From assembly GCA_016744795.1 (NCBI GenBank), contig JADGDR010000003.1, forward strand, positions 62,001 to 126,000: a stretch of 64,000 bases of DNA. The letters run 5' to 3'. Origin of the DNA: Sulfurospirillum sp. GTDB taxonomy: Bacteria > Campylobacterota > Campylobacteria > Campylobacterales > Sulfurospirillaceae. The position numbers and the translations under genes are program-made. The notes beneath the pieces are model-generated. The model did not search any database. It was not told the DNA's origin and saw nothing but the letters and a program-made list of their open reading frames with translations. Below, piece after piece: positions 1 to 7,134 of this stretch (position 1 is its first letter; every line of letters starts with the position of its first letter).

Positions 1-261
1 ATAATATGTTTCATATTCTCCTGCAAATCTTAACCCATCGGTTGATAGGTCGATAATCATACTAATTACAAGTGCTAAAAAGAACATTAGTACTAAAAAT
101 AGAATCACACTTATAACATATTTTGTACTTTTATAAAAATAATACAAGAACTCTTTTTTATCACTCTTTACTTCTAAAAGCTTCTCAAGCTGATTGATTT
201 TAAAGCTTTGTAGGAATACAACAATAATAAGCAATAAATCTACAAATTGCCCTAACTTCAT
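1..261 (-). CDS. Partial small membrane protein, N-terminal 87 residues
   Basis: An open frame reads leftwards from an ATG at 259-261, which has an AGGAGT ribosome binding site just upstream, and runs off the window edge without a stop. The visible protein starts with a hydrophobic stretch (about residues 5-18), then a short charged Leu/Lys/Glu segment, then a long hydrophobic helix (about 47-70) ending before IDLSTDG. It therefore looks like a two-helix inner-membrane protein. It follows a 25-aa membrane peptide with a 12-base gap and probably shares its transcript, divergent from the WYL regulator. I do not recognise the family. Confidence 0.6.
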   Translation of the reverse strand, partial: MKLGQFVDLLLIIVVFLQSFKINQLEKLLEVKSDKKEFLYYFYKSTKYVISVILFLVLMFFLALVISMIIDLSTDGLRFAGEYETYY

Positions 262-273
262 TAGCACTCCTTT

Positions 274-351
274 TTAAATTAACATAAGTAAAAATAGTAG
301 AGAACTATAAACATAAAATCCCTTATCCAAACTGATACGAATAAATTTCAT
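274..351 (-). CDS. 25-aa hydrophobic peptide
   Basis: ATG at 349-351 is preceded by a very good ribosome binding site (AAAGGAG, spacing 7). The frame encodes 25 residues: a basic N-terminus (MKFIRIS) followed by a hydrophobic stretch rich in Leu, Phe and Tyr, as in a single-pass membrane peptide. It ends 12 bases before the start of the next membrane protein gene. The perfect ribosome site, the membrane character and the tight spacing support a real gene; its size prevents a family call. A divergent WYL-type regulator lies on the other side of a short intergenic region, so this operon is its natural candidate target. Confidence 0.45.
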   Translation of the reverse strand: MKFIRISLDKGFYVYSSLLFLLMLI

Positions 352-404
352 TTTAATCTCCTTTAAAAGATTGTTTATCTATATTTAAAATGATATTATT
401 ATAA

Positions 405-424
405 GTGGACAACTTGCTGTCCGA
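405..424. promoter_or_regulatory. Candidate operator, inverted repeat GGACA-N6-TGTCC
   Basis: GGACA (407-411) and TGTCC (418-422) form an inverted repeat separated by six bases, directly between an AT-rich TATTAT element and the ribosome site of the WYL regulator gene. WYL-domain repressors commonly bind inverted repeats in their own promoters. Its placement in the divergent intergenic region makes it a candidate autoregulatory operator controlling both directions. Protein binding is inferred. Confidence 0.45.
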
Positions 425-436
425 AAAAGGTTGCTT

Positions 437-1363
437 ATGAAAAAAAATGATTATGACAAGATTCTCTTTCGTCTTACAAATATATGGCAAAGACTTAGAG
501 AAAGTGAAATTCTATCCGTAAAGGAACTAGCAGAAGAGTTTAATGTATCCACAAAAACAATCCAAAGGGACTTTAACGAAAGGCTTATACACTTATTGCC
601 TATTGAAAAATCTGGGCATAACTGGAAAGTAACTGATGGGCATAGTATAGATAAAAATCTTTCACTTGAAGAAGATATTGTACTGGATGTTTTAAAAGAA
701 ATTGCAAAATCTATGGGAACTGATTTTGGATATAAAGCTTCAAGCATGTTCTCTAAACTTCAAAACAGCCATGATAATCCTATCTATTCTAAAATTGAGA
801 TAGAAGATATTTTAGATAAAACATATATTATAGAACAGCTTCAAAAAGCTATTTCAAATTCCACTCAAGTAAAGTTTCATTATAAAGATAAAACCAGACT
901 TGTAGAGCCTTATAAAATAACAGCCTTTGAAGGCTATTGGTACCTTTATGCAAATGATATTAAAGTTAATAAGCTAAAAACTTACTACATTAAAGATATT
1001 AATAAACTCATAATTACAGATAATAGCTTTAAAAAGAGTGATTTAGCCCAAAAAAAGCTAGAAGCAGCACTTAATGTTTGGTTTGAACCTAACGCAGAAT
1101 TTTTTGATGTGAGATTATTAGCAAAACCTGATATTGCTAAATATTTTAAAAGAAGACCTCTTAGTAAGTCTCAAATTATAACTAAAGAGTTTCAAGATGG
1201 CTCACTTGAGATTTTTTTACAAGCTACTAGCGAGAATGAAGTGATTTATGAATTAAAGAAATGGCAACCTAGTCTATTGGTGATAGAGCCTAAGTCAATT
1301 ACTAAAAAAATACTAAAAATGAGTCAAGAGTTTTTTACTATGCAAAGTGATTTAATATCATAA
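437..1363 (+). CDS. WYL-domain transcriptional regulator
   Basis: The protein has an N-terminal winged helix-turn-helix (about residues 15-55; LSVKELAEEFNVSTKTIQRD is a DeoR/HTH_11-type helix pair) and a WYL domain (about 125-185) with the hallmark GYWYLYA. A C-terminal WCX-like extension follows. At about 308 aa it has the usual length of the family. I chose ATG 437 over the TTG at 431 because the AAAAGG ribosome site (425-430) then has a six-base spacer. WYL regulators sense nucleic acid or nucleotide ligands and often control phage-defence or stress operons. Here it is divergent from a small membrane-protein operon that continues out of the window. The effector is unknown. Confidence 0.88.
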   Translation: MKKNDYDKILFRLTNIWQRLRESEILSVKELAEEFNVSTKTIQRDFNERLIHLLPIEKSGHNWKVTDGHSIDKNLSLEEDIVLDVLKEIAKSMGTDFGYKASSMFSKLQNSHDNPIYSKIEIEDILDKTYIIEQLQKAISNSTQVKFHYKDKTRLVEPYKITAFEGYWYLYANDIKVNKLKTYYIKDINKLIITDNSFKKSDLAQKKLEAALNVWFEPNAEFFDVRLLAKPDIAKYFKRRPLSKSQIITKEFQDGSLEIFLQATSENEVIYELKKWQPSLLVIEPKSITKKILKMSQEFFTMQSDLIS

Positions 1364-1447
1364 TTTGTACTGAACAATTTGCCAAATGAAATTCAAGGTA
1401 ATTTAAAGCAGTGGATTTGCCCTATGAAGGACAAATACACAATTAAT

Positions 1448-1594
1448 TTAATTCAACTCTAACAAAGCCTTTCCTTGAATATAGGAGAGCGAAAGAATAC
1501 TTCGTGACCACTCTCCATAAACTACTACAAGGCTAGAATTAATATTCCAAGTATCTACGATTTTATCAATATTCTCTTTTTCTTTTGAGTTCAT
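1448..1594 (-). CDS. Small protein of 48 aa, possible
   Basis: An ATG at 1592-1594 opens 49 codons, 23 bases after the stop of the upstream secreted repeat-protein gene. The peptide begins MNSKEKENIDKIVDTW and contains VVVYGEWSRSILSLSY, which looks like ordinary soluble protein rather than random translation. No clear ribosome site is visible, so translation would have to rely on read-through ribosomes from the gene before it. It is the only coding signal I see in the 254-base gap between the WYL gene and the repeat-protein gene. It could also be a remnant of a longer gene. Confidence 0.35.
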   Translation of the reverse strand: MNSKEKENIDKIVDTWNINSSLVVVYGEWSRSILSLSYIQGKALLELN

Positions 1595-1617
1595 GGTTAA
1601 ATGTAATAGCAGCATTG

Positions 1618-2673
1618 TTATTTTAGAAAAACCACCTCACCTTGTGGTACAACATATTTAGTTCCATCTGCTGATTTATAAGAAAATGATCCGCTACCTT
1701 TAATGACACCTATATTAGATTTTTTTTCCATCCAGTCACCTTTAAATTTTTCTGCATAAAAGTACTTATTATCCATACCACTAATTAATCCTTTTTGAGT
1801 AATTTTCCCAAATAGTGATTTTTCATCTAGCCTCTGAATCATTTTTCCAATAAATATATAACATTTATCATTATTTGTTACCATGTCCACTTCTGTAAAC
1901 AATTTTTTCTTTTCTATTTCATCACATTCATTTTCAATAAGTGCATAGGCTTTTTTAAAAGTATCGGCACTACTAAAATATAGGTTTTGGCTAAAAATGT
2001 TATTAATATAAGACATTGACTCGATTAGTTTATTGGGTTTTATCTTCCATTGTTGTAGTTTTATTGCATGTTCAAAATGCATTCCTTTATATGGTTCATA
2101 TTGCTTTGGATTAGCAAAACCACCATTTTTTAACATCAAAAGGTCTCTTAACTCTTTTATACCTAGAGTGTTCCATTGATTAATAGTGTTTATATCTAAC
2201 CCTGCGTTAATTGCATTTTGAGCATCATGAATACTCATACTTAAATCTCTCCACTTTTTAACCTCAATAGGTGTATTGATACCAAGTTGTTTCCATTGTG
2301 AAATATAAAGAGTAGAGACTCTTGCCTTTCGCCATTTTTTAGCTTCAATAACTGTAGTAACATTTTGTTTTTTTAACTCTTGAATTTCTCTTAGAGTGAA
2401 GTCTGCTTCCTTCCATAATTTGGCTTCACTTGGATTCAAAATCCCTAAATTTTTATATAGATAAATATAATTTAAACGGATACCTGCATTTTTCCAAATC
2501 TTATATTCTTCAGGTGTGAAAATATTAGCTCTTTTTAGGTATATAGAGTCATTTTCATAAGATACTCCTAAATCTTTCCACTTTTGTGTTTCTTCAACAG
2601 ATATTTTTTTTGCAAAAACAGCTACATTCCCAACTAATCCAATCATTATTAGAATAATTAATATTCTTTTCAC
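1618..2673 (-). CDS. Secreted protein with 27-residue tryptophan repeats
   Basis: I chose the GTG at 2671-2673 because AGGAG then lies six bases upstream; two TTG codons further up are too close to it. A signal peptide (basic MKR, about 17 hydrophobic residues, ending near AVFA) is followed by at least five tandem repeats of about 27 residues across residues 25-170. Each unit starts with a lysine-tryptophan pattern (QKWKDLG, KIWKNAG, KLWKEAD, KKWRKAR, KKWRDLS) and has a TP.E-like turn near its end. The C-terminal 150 residues are non-repetitive with two cysteines. This suggests a periplasmic or surface helical-repeat binding protein. I do not recognise a named family; the role is unknown. Confidence 0.75.
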   Translation of the reverse strand: MKRILIILIMIGLVGNVAVFAKKISVEETQKWKDLGVSYENDSIYLKRANIFTPEEYKIWKNAGIRLNYIYLYKNLGILNPSEAKLWKEADFTLREIQELKKQNVTTVIEAKKWRKARVSTLYISQWKQLGINTPIEVKKWRDLSMSIHDAQNAINAGLDINTINQWNTLGIKELRDLLMLKNGGFANPKQYEPYKGMHFEHAIKLQQWKIKPNKLIESMSYINNIFSQNLYFSSADTFKKAYALIENECDEIEKKKLFTEVDMVTNNDKCYIFIGKMIQRLDEKSLFGKITQKGLISGMDNKYFYAEKFKGDWMEKKSNIGVIKGSGSFSYKSADGTKYVVPQGEVVFLK

Positions 2674-2844
2674 CAACAACTCCTTTGTTTTAATATAATC
2701 ACTTATACTTAAAAGGCTTTTATGTATGCATATTGAAATAAAGCCTTAGTCTACTATTATACATTGCATGTATAGTGATTGATAGGAAATTCTACAATAG
2801 ATAAACTTACAGAAATATTATCACTTATAGCAGGTTGTACAATA

Positions 2845-3078
2845 ATGCAAGAAATAACAACAGAACAGCTTTATCAAGTAGTTGGTAAAAATGTAGCCAA
2901 GTATAGAAATAAAAAGAATATGTCTCAACTTAATCTGTCTATGACTATGGGTTATAAGTCTGTATCTGTAATATCTAGTGGTGAGATTTGTTATAAGGGT
3001 AAGCATTTTAATCTTGAGCAATTACATAAAATATCTAAAATATTAGAAATTGATATTACTAAGTTTTTTAAGGAATAG
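2845..3078 (+). CDS. Xre-family helix-turn-helix protein
   Basis: The 77-residue protein is essentially one Cro/C1-type domain: VGKNVAKYRNKKNMSQLNLSMTMGYKSVSVISSGE gives helices 1-4, and the tail (LEQLHKISKILEIDITKFF) is the usual end of the fold. A longer frame begins at TTG 2779, but those 22 residues do not belong to the fold, so the ATG at 2845 is preferred. It stands alone between two minus-strand genes. Such small regulators typically control mobile-element genes; its target cannot be read from the sequence. Confidence 0.7.
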   Translation: MQEITTEQLYQVVGKNVAKYRNKKNMSQLNLSMTMGYKSVSVISSGEICYKGKHFNLEQLHKISKILEIDITKFFKE

Positions 3079-3172
3079 TAATATTCTTATCCAAATTGAA
3101 CATCAAGCTCATAAATACTTTAGCCATGAATTTTATTCCACCTTTTAAATATTTTCTATAAAATGACCTATT

Positions 3173-3832
3173 TTAACCCTTTATAACTCTCACAAACAGA
3201 GCACTTTTATTATTCCCATGTTTCATTTCAAAATGACTATCATGCTCTTTGATAATATCACTCCACTTTGATGCTCCATAGTTTTGTGCATTACAAGAAG
3301 CATCTTTGTTTTTTAAGTATCGTGTTACATCAGACAAATTGGCATAGCCATTCTCTTTTTGTGTATTTTGAATCGCATCTTTTAAAATATTAATAGCTTT
3401 TTTCTTCTTTTTAGGTAATTCATAAAAACTTGAAAAGGCTTTTCTTAAGCATGCTGGTGTCTTATCTTCTCCAAAGCCAATGACCTCAATACCTTTTGAT
3501 TTAATATCCGTTGCTAATACTGTAAAGTCACTATCGCTTGAAGCTAATACAATAATATCAACATGATTGGTATGTGTAAGATTAGTTACATCAACAGTTA
3601 ATTTTATATCAACTGAATTTTTCCCTGATATATTGGAAAAGACTTGAATGGGTTCTATTGCAAACTCTTGAAGTTTTGTACTCCATGATTGAGACCGAGG
3701 ACAACTCCAGTTATGGTAAGCCTTTCTTATTATTACTTTACCAACCTTTGCTAATTCATCAAATATCTCATCAACAAACTTTGCACTTATGTTTTCTGCA
3801 TCAAAGAACAGACCTATCTTGTTTTCCATCAT
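3173..3832 (-). CDS. NYN (LabA-like PIN) domain protein with C-terminal LOTUS domain
   Basis: Residues 1-140 form a NYN/LabA-like PIN nuclease fold: the first strand carries FFDAENIS with the metal-binding Asp, the middle has VDIKLTVD, and IIVLASSDSDF supplies the SDSDF acidic motif. Residues 145-219 look like an OST-HTH/LOTUS RNA-binding domain (helices, then YLKNKD and FEMKHG). This bacterial NYN-LOTUS architecture is thought to bind or cut RNA. All three expected acidic positions are present, so it is probably active. ATG 3832 has AAGGA six bases upstream. No obvious operon partner. Confidence 0.85.
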   Translation of the reverse strand: MMENKIGLFFDAENISAKFVDEIFDELAKVGKVIIRKAYHNWSCPRSQSWSTKLQEFAIEPIQVFSNISGKNSVDIKLTVDVTNLTHTNHVDIIVLASSDSDFTVLATDIKSKGIEVIGFGEDKTPACLRKAFSSFYELPKKKKKAINILKDAIQNTQKENGYANLSDVTRYLKNKDASCNAQNYGASKWSDIIKEHDSHFEMKHGNNKSALFVRVIKG

Positions 3833-3837
3833 AATTT

Positions 3838-3851
3838 ATCCTTGTAAGGAT
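3838..3851. repeat. Perfect inverted repeat over the ribosome site of the NYN-LOTUS gene
   Basis: ATCCTT-GT-AAGGAT is a perfect 6-bp inverted repeat with a two-base centre. On the minus strand its right arm AAGGAT is the ribosome binding site of the NYN-LOTUS gene. With only a two-base centre it is poor as an RNA hairpin but good as a protein-binding DNA palindrome; either would block expression. Confidence 0.4.
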
Positions 3852-4072
3852 AATTTTAGAAGAACAGTAAATCATAAGTAAAGGGTAAGATACAAAGTAT
3901 AGTACAGTAGTAGTTATCATTGTGTGCCTCTAAAATATATCCATAGCTTTTTACAGCATATTAAATTTTAGTAGATGGAACAAGATAAGTTTTATTATAA
4001 AGCGAAGCCTTATAAGAACTATCCATGTAGCACACATATACTTGCAATGATTCTAACCAATAACAAATTTAA

Positions 4073-4690
4073 CTAAGCTGAATTATTTTTATTTATCTTG
4101 CCCTCACCAGCTCTAGGTCTCCCAATATTCCCTTTGCTTTTAGGAATTGTACCCCTTACAAATGTTCTATCTTTTTTATTGCTTTTTACTAGCTCTACAT
4201 TTTGTTCATCTTTACAGAGATATGACGTAACATGTTTATCTAAAATCTTTCTTTTTTTAGTATCAGTATGTTCAAGCATACCTACACCTTTAAATTTATA
4301 CTTGTTACGGTTGCAATTATGGTAGCTTCCTTTCTCTTCTGTTAATTCCTCCCAATACTTTCCAATTTTATCCCCTATATGAGCATCTTTTTGTACTTTG
4401 TTGCCATCGTATAAAAAAACAGTATGAAAATGTACACCTCTTGATGGTGTGTACTCTTTCTTGCATATATAGCCTACTTGATTTTTAAATACTGATGGCT
4501 TACTTCTTCTGTTATTTAACATTCTATTGAAATTCTCATTAGCATCATCTAGTACGATACTATCACTATAAGGTTTTTTATATTCAAGGTCTACTCTTAT
4601 AACACATAGCTTAGAGTATTGCTCTTGTAAAGCATCTATGTACTCTTTTGTACTCTTCAGCTGTTTATCTATATACTTTTTATTTGACAT
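4073..4690 (-). CDS. Inovirus Gp2 / YagK-YfjJ family replication-type protein
   Basis: The central part has the pattern of the YagK/YfjJ C-terminal family, known from inovirus Gp2 and cryptic prophages: a strand with IRVDLEYKK, a GYICKKEYTPSRG segment, then the HUH-like HFH motif (residues 87-89) in GVHFHTVFLYDG, and a later tract with HTDTKKRK and VTSYLCK. HUH proteins nick DNA and start rolling-circle replication; the family assignment and this role are inferred from motifs. At 205 aa it is a normal length. The C-terminus is very basic (GRPRAGEGKINKN). It is divergent from the next gene across a 500-base region that holds a strong nested hairpin. Confidence 0.7.
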   Translation of the reverse strand: MSNKKYIDKQLKSTKEYIDALQEQYSKLCVIRVDLEYKKPYSDSIVLDDANENFNRMLNNRRSKPSVFKNQVGYICKKEYTPSRGVHFHTVFLYDGNKVQKDAHIGDKIGKYWEELTEEKGSYHNCNRNKYKFKGVGMLEHTDTKKRKILDKHVTSYLCKDEQNVELVKSNKKDRTFVRGTIPKSKGNIGRPRAGEGKINKNNSA

Positions 4691-5191
4691 TGTTTATCCT
4701 TTTTTATTTATTTCATATAAAGGCATGTATACAAAAGTTTATCTACATAGTATTAATTGATAAGTTGTTATTCAGATAGTTATATGGTTCTTTAAAGAGA
4801 TAGCTAGATGACTATATGGGGTATGTGTAGAGTATATATTTATAGATAATTCTATAATACAATAATACTAATATCCTAAAATAGGGAATTTATAAATCCA
4901 TTGTATACCTAGTTATACCAAACTTAGACTTATTGGGCTAGTAGGACTTTTGTGAATTGTTAGCATATACAAAGTTAGGAAAATAAGATATGAAGATTTA
5001 GTATCTTTATCTTATTTTAAACACTTATGTATTATAATTTTCTTTATAGCATTTATGCAGGCTATTTCCACTATATAAGTTCGTAAGAACAGCATAAAGT
5101 TTTGAGTATTAAAAATATCTTAAAGTTGGCGTTATTGTCTTTTTTGTTTGTATGAGTGGAAGCATATAGAAAAACAATAAAAGGAACATAT
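4691..5191. other. Gene-free region with nested hairpin, candidate replication origin
   Basis: About 500 bases without a gene, very AT-rich, between the Gp2-like replication gene and the gene at 5192. A nested hairpin spans 4980-5018: outer arms AAAATAAGATA and TATCTTATTTT pair perfectly over 11 bp, inner arms AAGAT and ATCTT add 5 bp with loop TTAGT. A second small hairpin, GTTC-GTAA-GAAC, lies at 5079-5090. HUH replication proteins nick at such cruciforms close to their own gene, so this could be a double-strand origin. The hairpin could equally be a terminator or a small RNA. Confidence 0.35.
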
Positions 5192-6142
5192 ATGTCTACA
5201 CATTCTACCCATACCCCCACACTTGAAATAGAAAGTGAAACTTATGAATCTATTGATGATTTATTCAGTAAATACATCAAAGAAGTTTCTATTTTTAAAA
5301 CGTTTTCAGGTTCTTCATCGGATAGTTTAAAACAAGAAGCTAAGAAGCTTAAAAAAAGTTCGTCTTTAACACATAAAGAAGCTTTAAATCAGATAGCTTT
5401 AAATAGAGGGTTTAAATCTTATAAAGATTTTTCAAATCAATTGAAACATTGGGAAAGTCTTCCTTCAATTTACATACATGTTTCAAAAAATACAACACTT
5501 TCTTATCGAAAAGATGTTTTTTCAAGACTACCTCAAGATGACAAATCAAAATCTATGAAAGAGCTAATGGATAGTTCTAATGTAAATAGAATAAAAGTTT
5601 ATGAATCATTTTCAGAAGATGGTAAAACTATTTCTGAGAATGTAAATGAAACTAGCTCTGTAGTTATCAATGCAAATGAATCCATTTCAGAACATGGCAA
5701 ACCTATTTCTGAATTAGGTAATCACAAACTAGGTATTAAACTTCTAAATCAAAAAGGAAAAGAAGACTTTTTTAATAAATACAGAGATTTAAAGCCTATA
5801 GGTGTCAGAATTAATAAAGAAACAGATTTCATATTCAAATTTATTCATTATAAAATTGATCCTATTAAAGAAAAAAAAATAAGAATAAATTTAGAAAAAT
5901 CTAGCAAAAAGCATGGTTATAAATTTTCTGAATGGGATGTTACAAATAAAATCACTGAATTAATAGATCAACAGTTATATGCACTTTTAAATACTGAAAA
6001 ATACACAGAAGACAGTTATGTTGATGAAAGTTATAGTATAAATCCAGATGGGTATATTACAAATCATACTTATTATAACGCAGTTGATTTACATGATGAC
6101 TCTTTTAATGAATTTGGACCATTTTTAGATTCAGATTATTAA
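5192..6142 (+). CDS. Uncharacterised island protein, 316 aa
   Basis: ATG 5192 has AAGGA six bases upstream and is preferred to the GTG at 5156. Residues about 40-85 hold the helical pattern LKQEAKKLKK...SLTHKEALNQIALNRGFKSYKDF, a motif I associate with many plasmid and island proteins of unknown function. A central low-complexity part repeats SEDGKTISEN / SEHGKPISEL with NANES-like spacers. The C-terminal half is mixed alpha/beta, ending in a Tyr- and Asp-rich acidic tail. It is followed after 13 bases by the HicA-like gene, so the two are probably co-transcribed. The function is unknown. Confidence 0.65.
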   Translation: MSTHSTHTPTLEIESETYESIDDLFSKYIKEVSIFKTFSGSSSDSLKQEAKKLKKSSSLTHKEALNQIALNRGFKSYKDFSNQLKHWESLPSIYIHVSKNTTLSYRKDVFSRLPQDDKSKSMKELMDSSNVNRIKVYESFSEDGKTISENVNETSSVVINANESISEHGKPISELGNHKLGIKLLNQKGKEDFFNKYRDLKPIGVRINKETDFIFKFIHYKIDPIKEKKIRINLEKSSKKHGYKFSEWDVTNKITELIDQQLYALLNTEKYTEDSYVDESYSINPDGYITNHTYYNAVDLHDDSFNEFGPFLDSDY

Positions 6143-6155
6143 GAAAGTCATTTGC

Positions 6156-6389
6156 ATGAAAATAAAAGCAAATACTAGATTAATAATGAAGTATGCTAAC
6201 TTTATAGGCTTTATTAAAGTTAGGCAAAGAGGCAGTCATATGATTTTAAAAAACAATGACAATTATACTGTGACTTTAAAACGTTGTGCTGGAAATAAAA
6301 CTTACAGTCAATACCATCTAAAAGATGTACTTCAGGATTTTGGTTCAAATCTTAATGAGTATATACAGTACTTAGGTATAAAAATATAA
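6156..6389 (+). CDS. hicA: HicA-like mRNA interferase toxin
   Basis: The 77-residue protein has the HicA double-stranded-RNA-binding fold signature: GFIKVRQRGSHMIL includes the GSH with the catalytic histidine, followed by strands NYTVTLKRC and the closing helix YHLKDVLQDFG. HicA proteins cut mRNA independently of translation and are normally paired with a HicB antitoxin of 70-150 aa. No HicB fold is visible on either side: upstream is a 316-aa protein of unknown family, downstream a 48-aa acidic peptide. Either one of those is a non-homologous antitoxin or this is an orphan. Confidence 0.75.
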   Translation: MKIKANTRLIMKYANFIGFIKVRQRGSHMILKNNDNYTVTLKRCAGNKTYSQYHLKDVLQDFGSNLNEYIQYLGIKI

Positions 6390-6400
6390 GAGGAAAGAAA

Positions 6401-6547
6401 ATGTCAAGAGATTATGATGATTTATGGAGTGATATAAACAATCCAAATAATGATGCCGATATAGATGATTGGGCAGATGCTCACAATTCAAATAATGATG
6501 ATTATAATGACTATTGTAATGATGACGATGACGACTATGATGATTAA
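6401..6547 (+). CDS. Highly acidic 48-aa protein
   Basis: AGAGGAAAG gives a good ribosome site for the ATG at 6401, 11 bases after the HicA stop. The peptide is almost all Asp, Asn and Tyr after residue 10 (ending CNDDDDDYDD), with tryptophans at about 9 and 24. Net charge is strongly negative, as in DNA-mimic or RNA-mimic inhibitors. Its place directly behind a HicA-type toxin makes it a candidate antitoxin or masking protein. That is inference from position and charge only. Confidence 0.6.
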   Translation: MSRDYDDLWSDINNPNNDADIDDWADAHNSNNDDYNDYCNDDDDDYDD

Positions 6548-6564
6548 ACTATAAGAAAAAAATA

Positions 6565-6596
6565 AAGAAGTAGAGGAGAAAGCCTCTCTACTTCTT
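6565..6596. terminator. Bidirectional terminator between converging genes
   Basis: AAGAAGTAGAG (6565-6575) and CTCTACTTCTT (6586-6596) form a perfect 11-bp stem with a 10-base loop. On the minus strand the stem is followed by TTTATTTTTTTC, a good uridine tract. It lies between the plus-strand acidic protein gene and the end of the minus-strand DUF932-to-DUF2958 operon. Confidence 0.75.
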
Positions 6597-6903
6597 ATGC
6601 ATTAGACCGAATTTTTGACAATATTGTTGGTTTGAAGTATAAATCTCTCTCTATTTTTAGCCCAAGTGGACCATGTGTGGCTTCTAACTCTTCTAGTGAA
6701 AAGTATCCAAGCTCATTTTCTAGCCCCTCTACATATCCAAAGCAAATATCTTTATCCTCCCCTATTTCTATTATGTACCAAGTCCAATTACTATCAGAAA
6801 TGAACAATTTTACATGACATACTTTTGCATCATCTTTTAGCTCTTCTGTTGCATACAATGGGGGTATTTTACTAATCAATTGTTCGGGTATTAGCTTACT
6901 CAT
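6595..6903 (-). CDS. DUF2958 domain protein
   Basis: The protein matches the DUF2958 pattern over its whole length (102 aa): IPPLYATEELKD near the start, VKLFISDSNWTWYIIE, CFGYVEGLENELGYFSLEEL, and GPLGLKIERDLYFKP at the end. DUF2958 proteins are typical cargo of conjugative elements and plasmids; their biochemical role is not established. It has an AAAGGAG ribosome site and is the last gene of the six-gene minus-strand operon. Confidence 0.85.
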   Translation of the reverse strand: MSKLIPEQLISKIPPLYATEELKDDAKVCHVKLFISDSNWTWYIIEIGEDKDICFGYVEGLENELGYFSLEELEATHGPLGLKIERDLYFKPTILSKIRSNA

Positions 6904-6914
6904 ATTGCTCTCCT

Positions 6915-7133
6915 TTAAAGCTCTAAATGGTGTATGAAATCACCAATGTATTCCAAACCTATAACATTTTTAAACGCAAACTGATTTAAGTAAGACTGGT
7001 GATACTTAAAAGTTTTGAGGGCTTCTTGAATGTTACCTCCTGTAGCAGAACCCAATACTTGCATGTTTTGGATAGCTTTATTGTTTGGGTCATAGGTAAA
7101 TCCTTCCATAGTTAAAAATATGAAGTTTCTCAT
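6915..7133 (-). CDS. Hypothetical protein, 72 aa
   Basis: A 72-residue frame begins one base after the Rad52-family gene stop and ends 11 bases before the DUF2958 start, so it is translationally tied to both. No domain is recognised. The sequence (FIFLTMEGFTYDP at the start, LEYIGDFIHHLEL at the end) looks like a compact alpha/beta protein. The spacing is the main evidence that it is real. Confidence 0.65.
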   Translation of the reverse strand: MRNFIFLTMEGFTYDPNNKAIQNMQVLGSATGGNIQEALKTFKYHQSYLNQFAFKNVIGLEYIGDFIHHLEL

Positions 7134-7134
7134 C

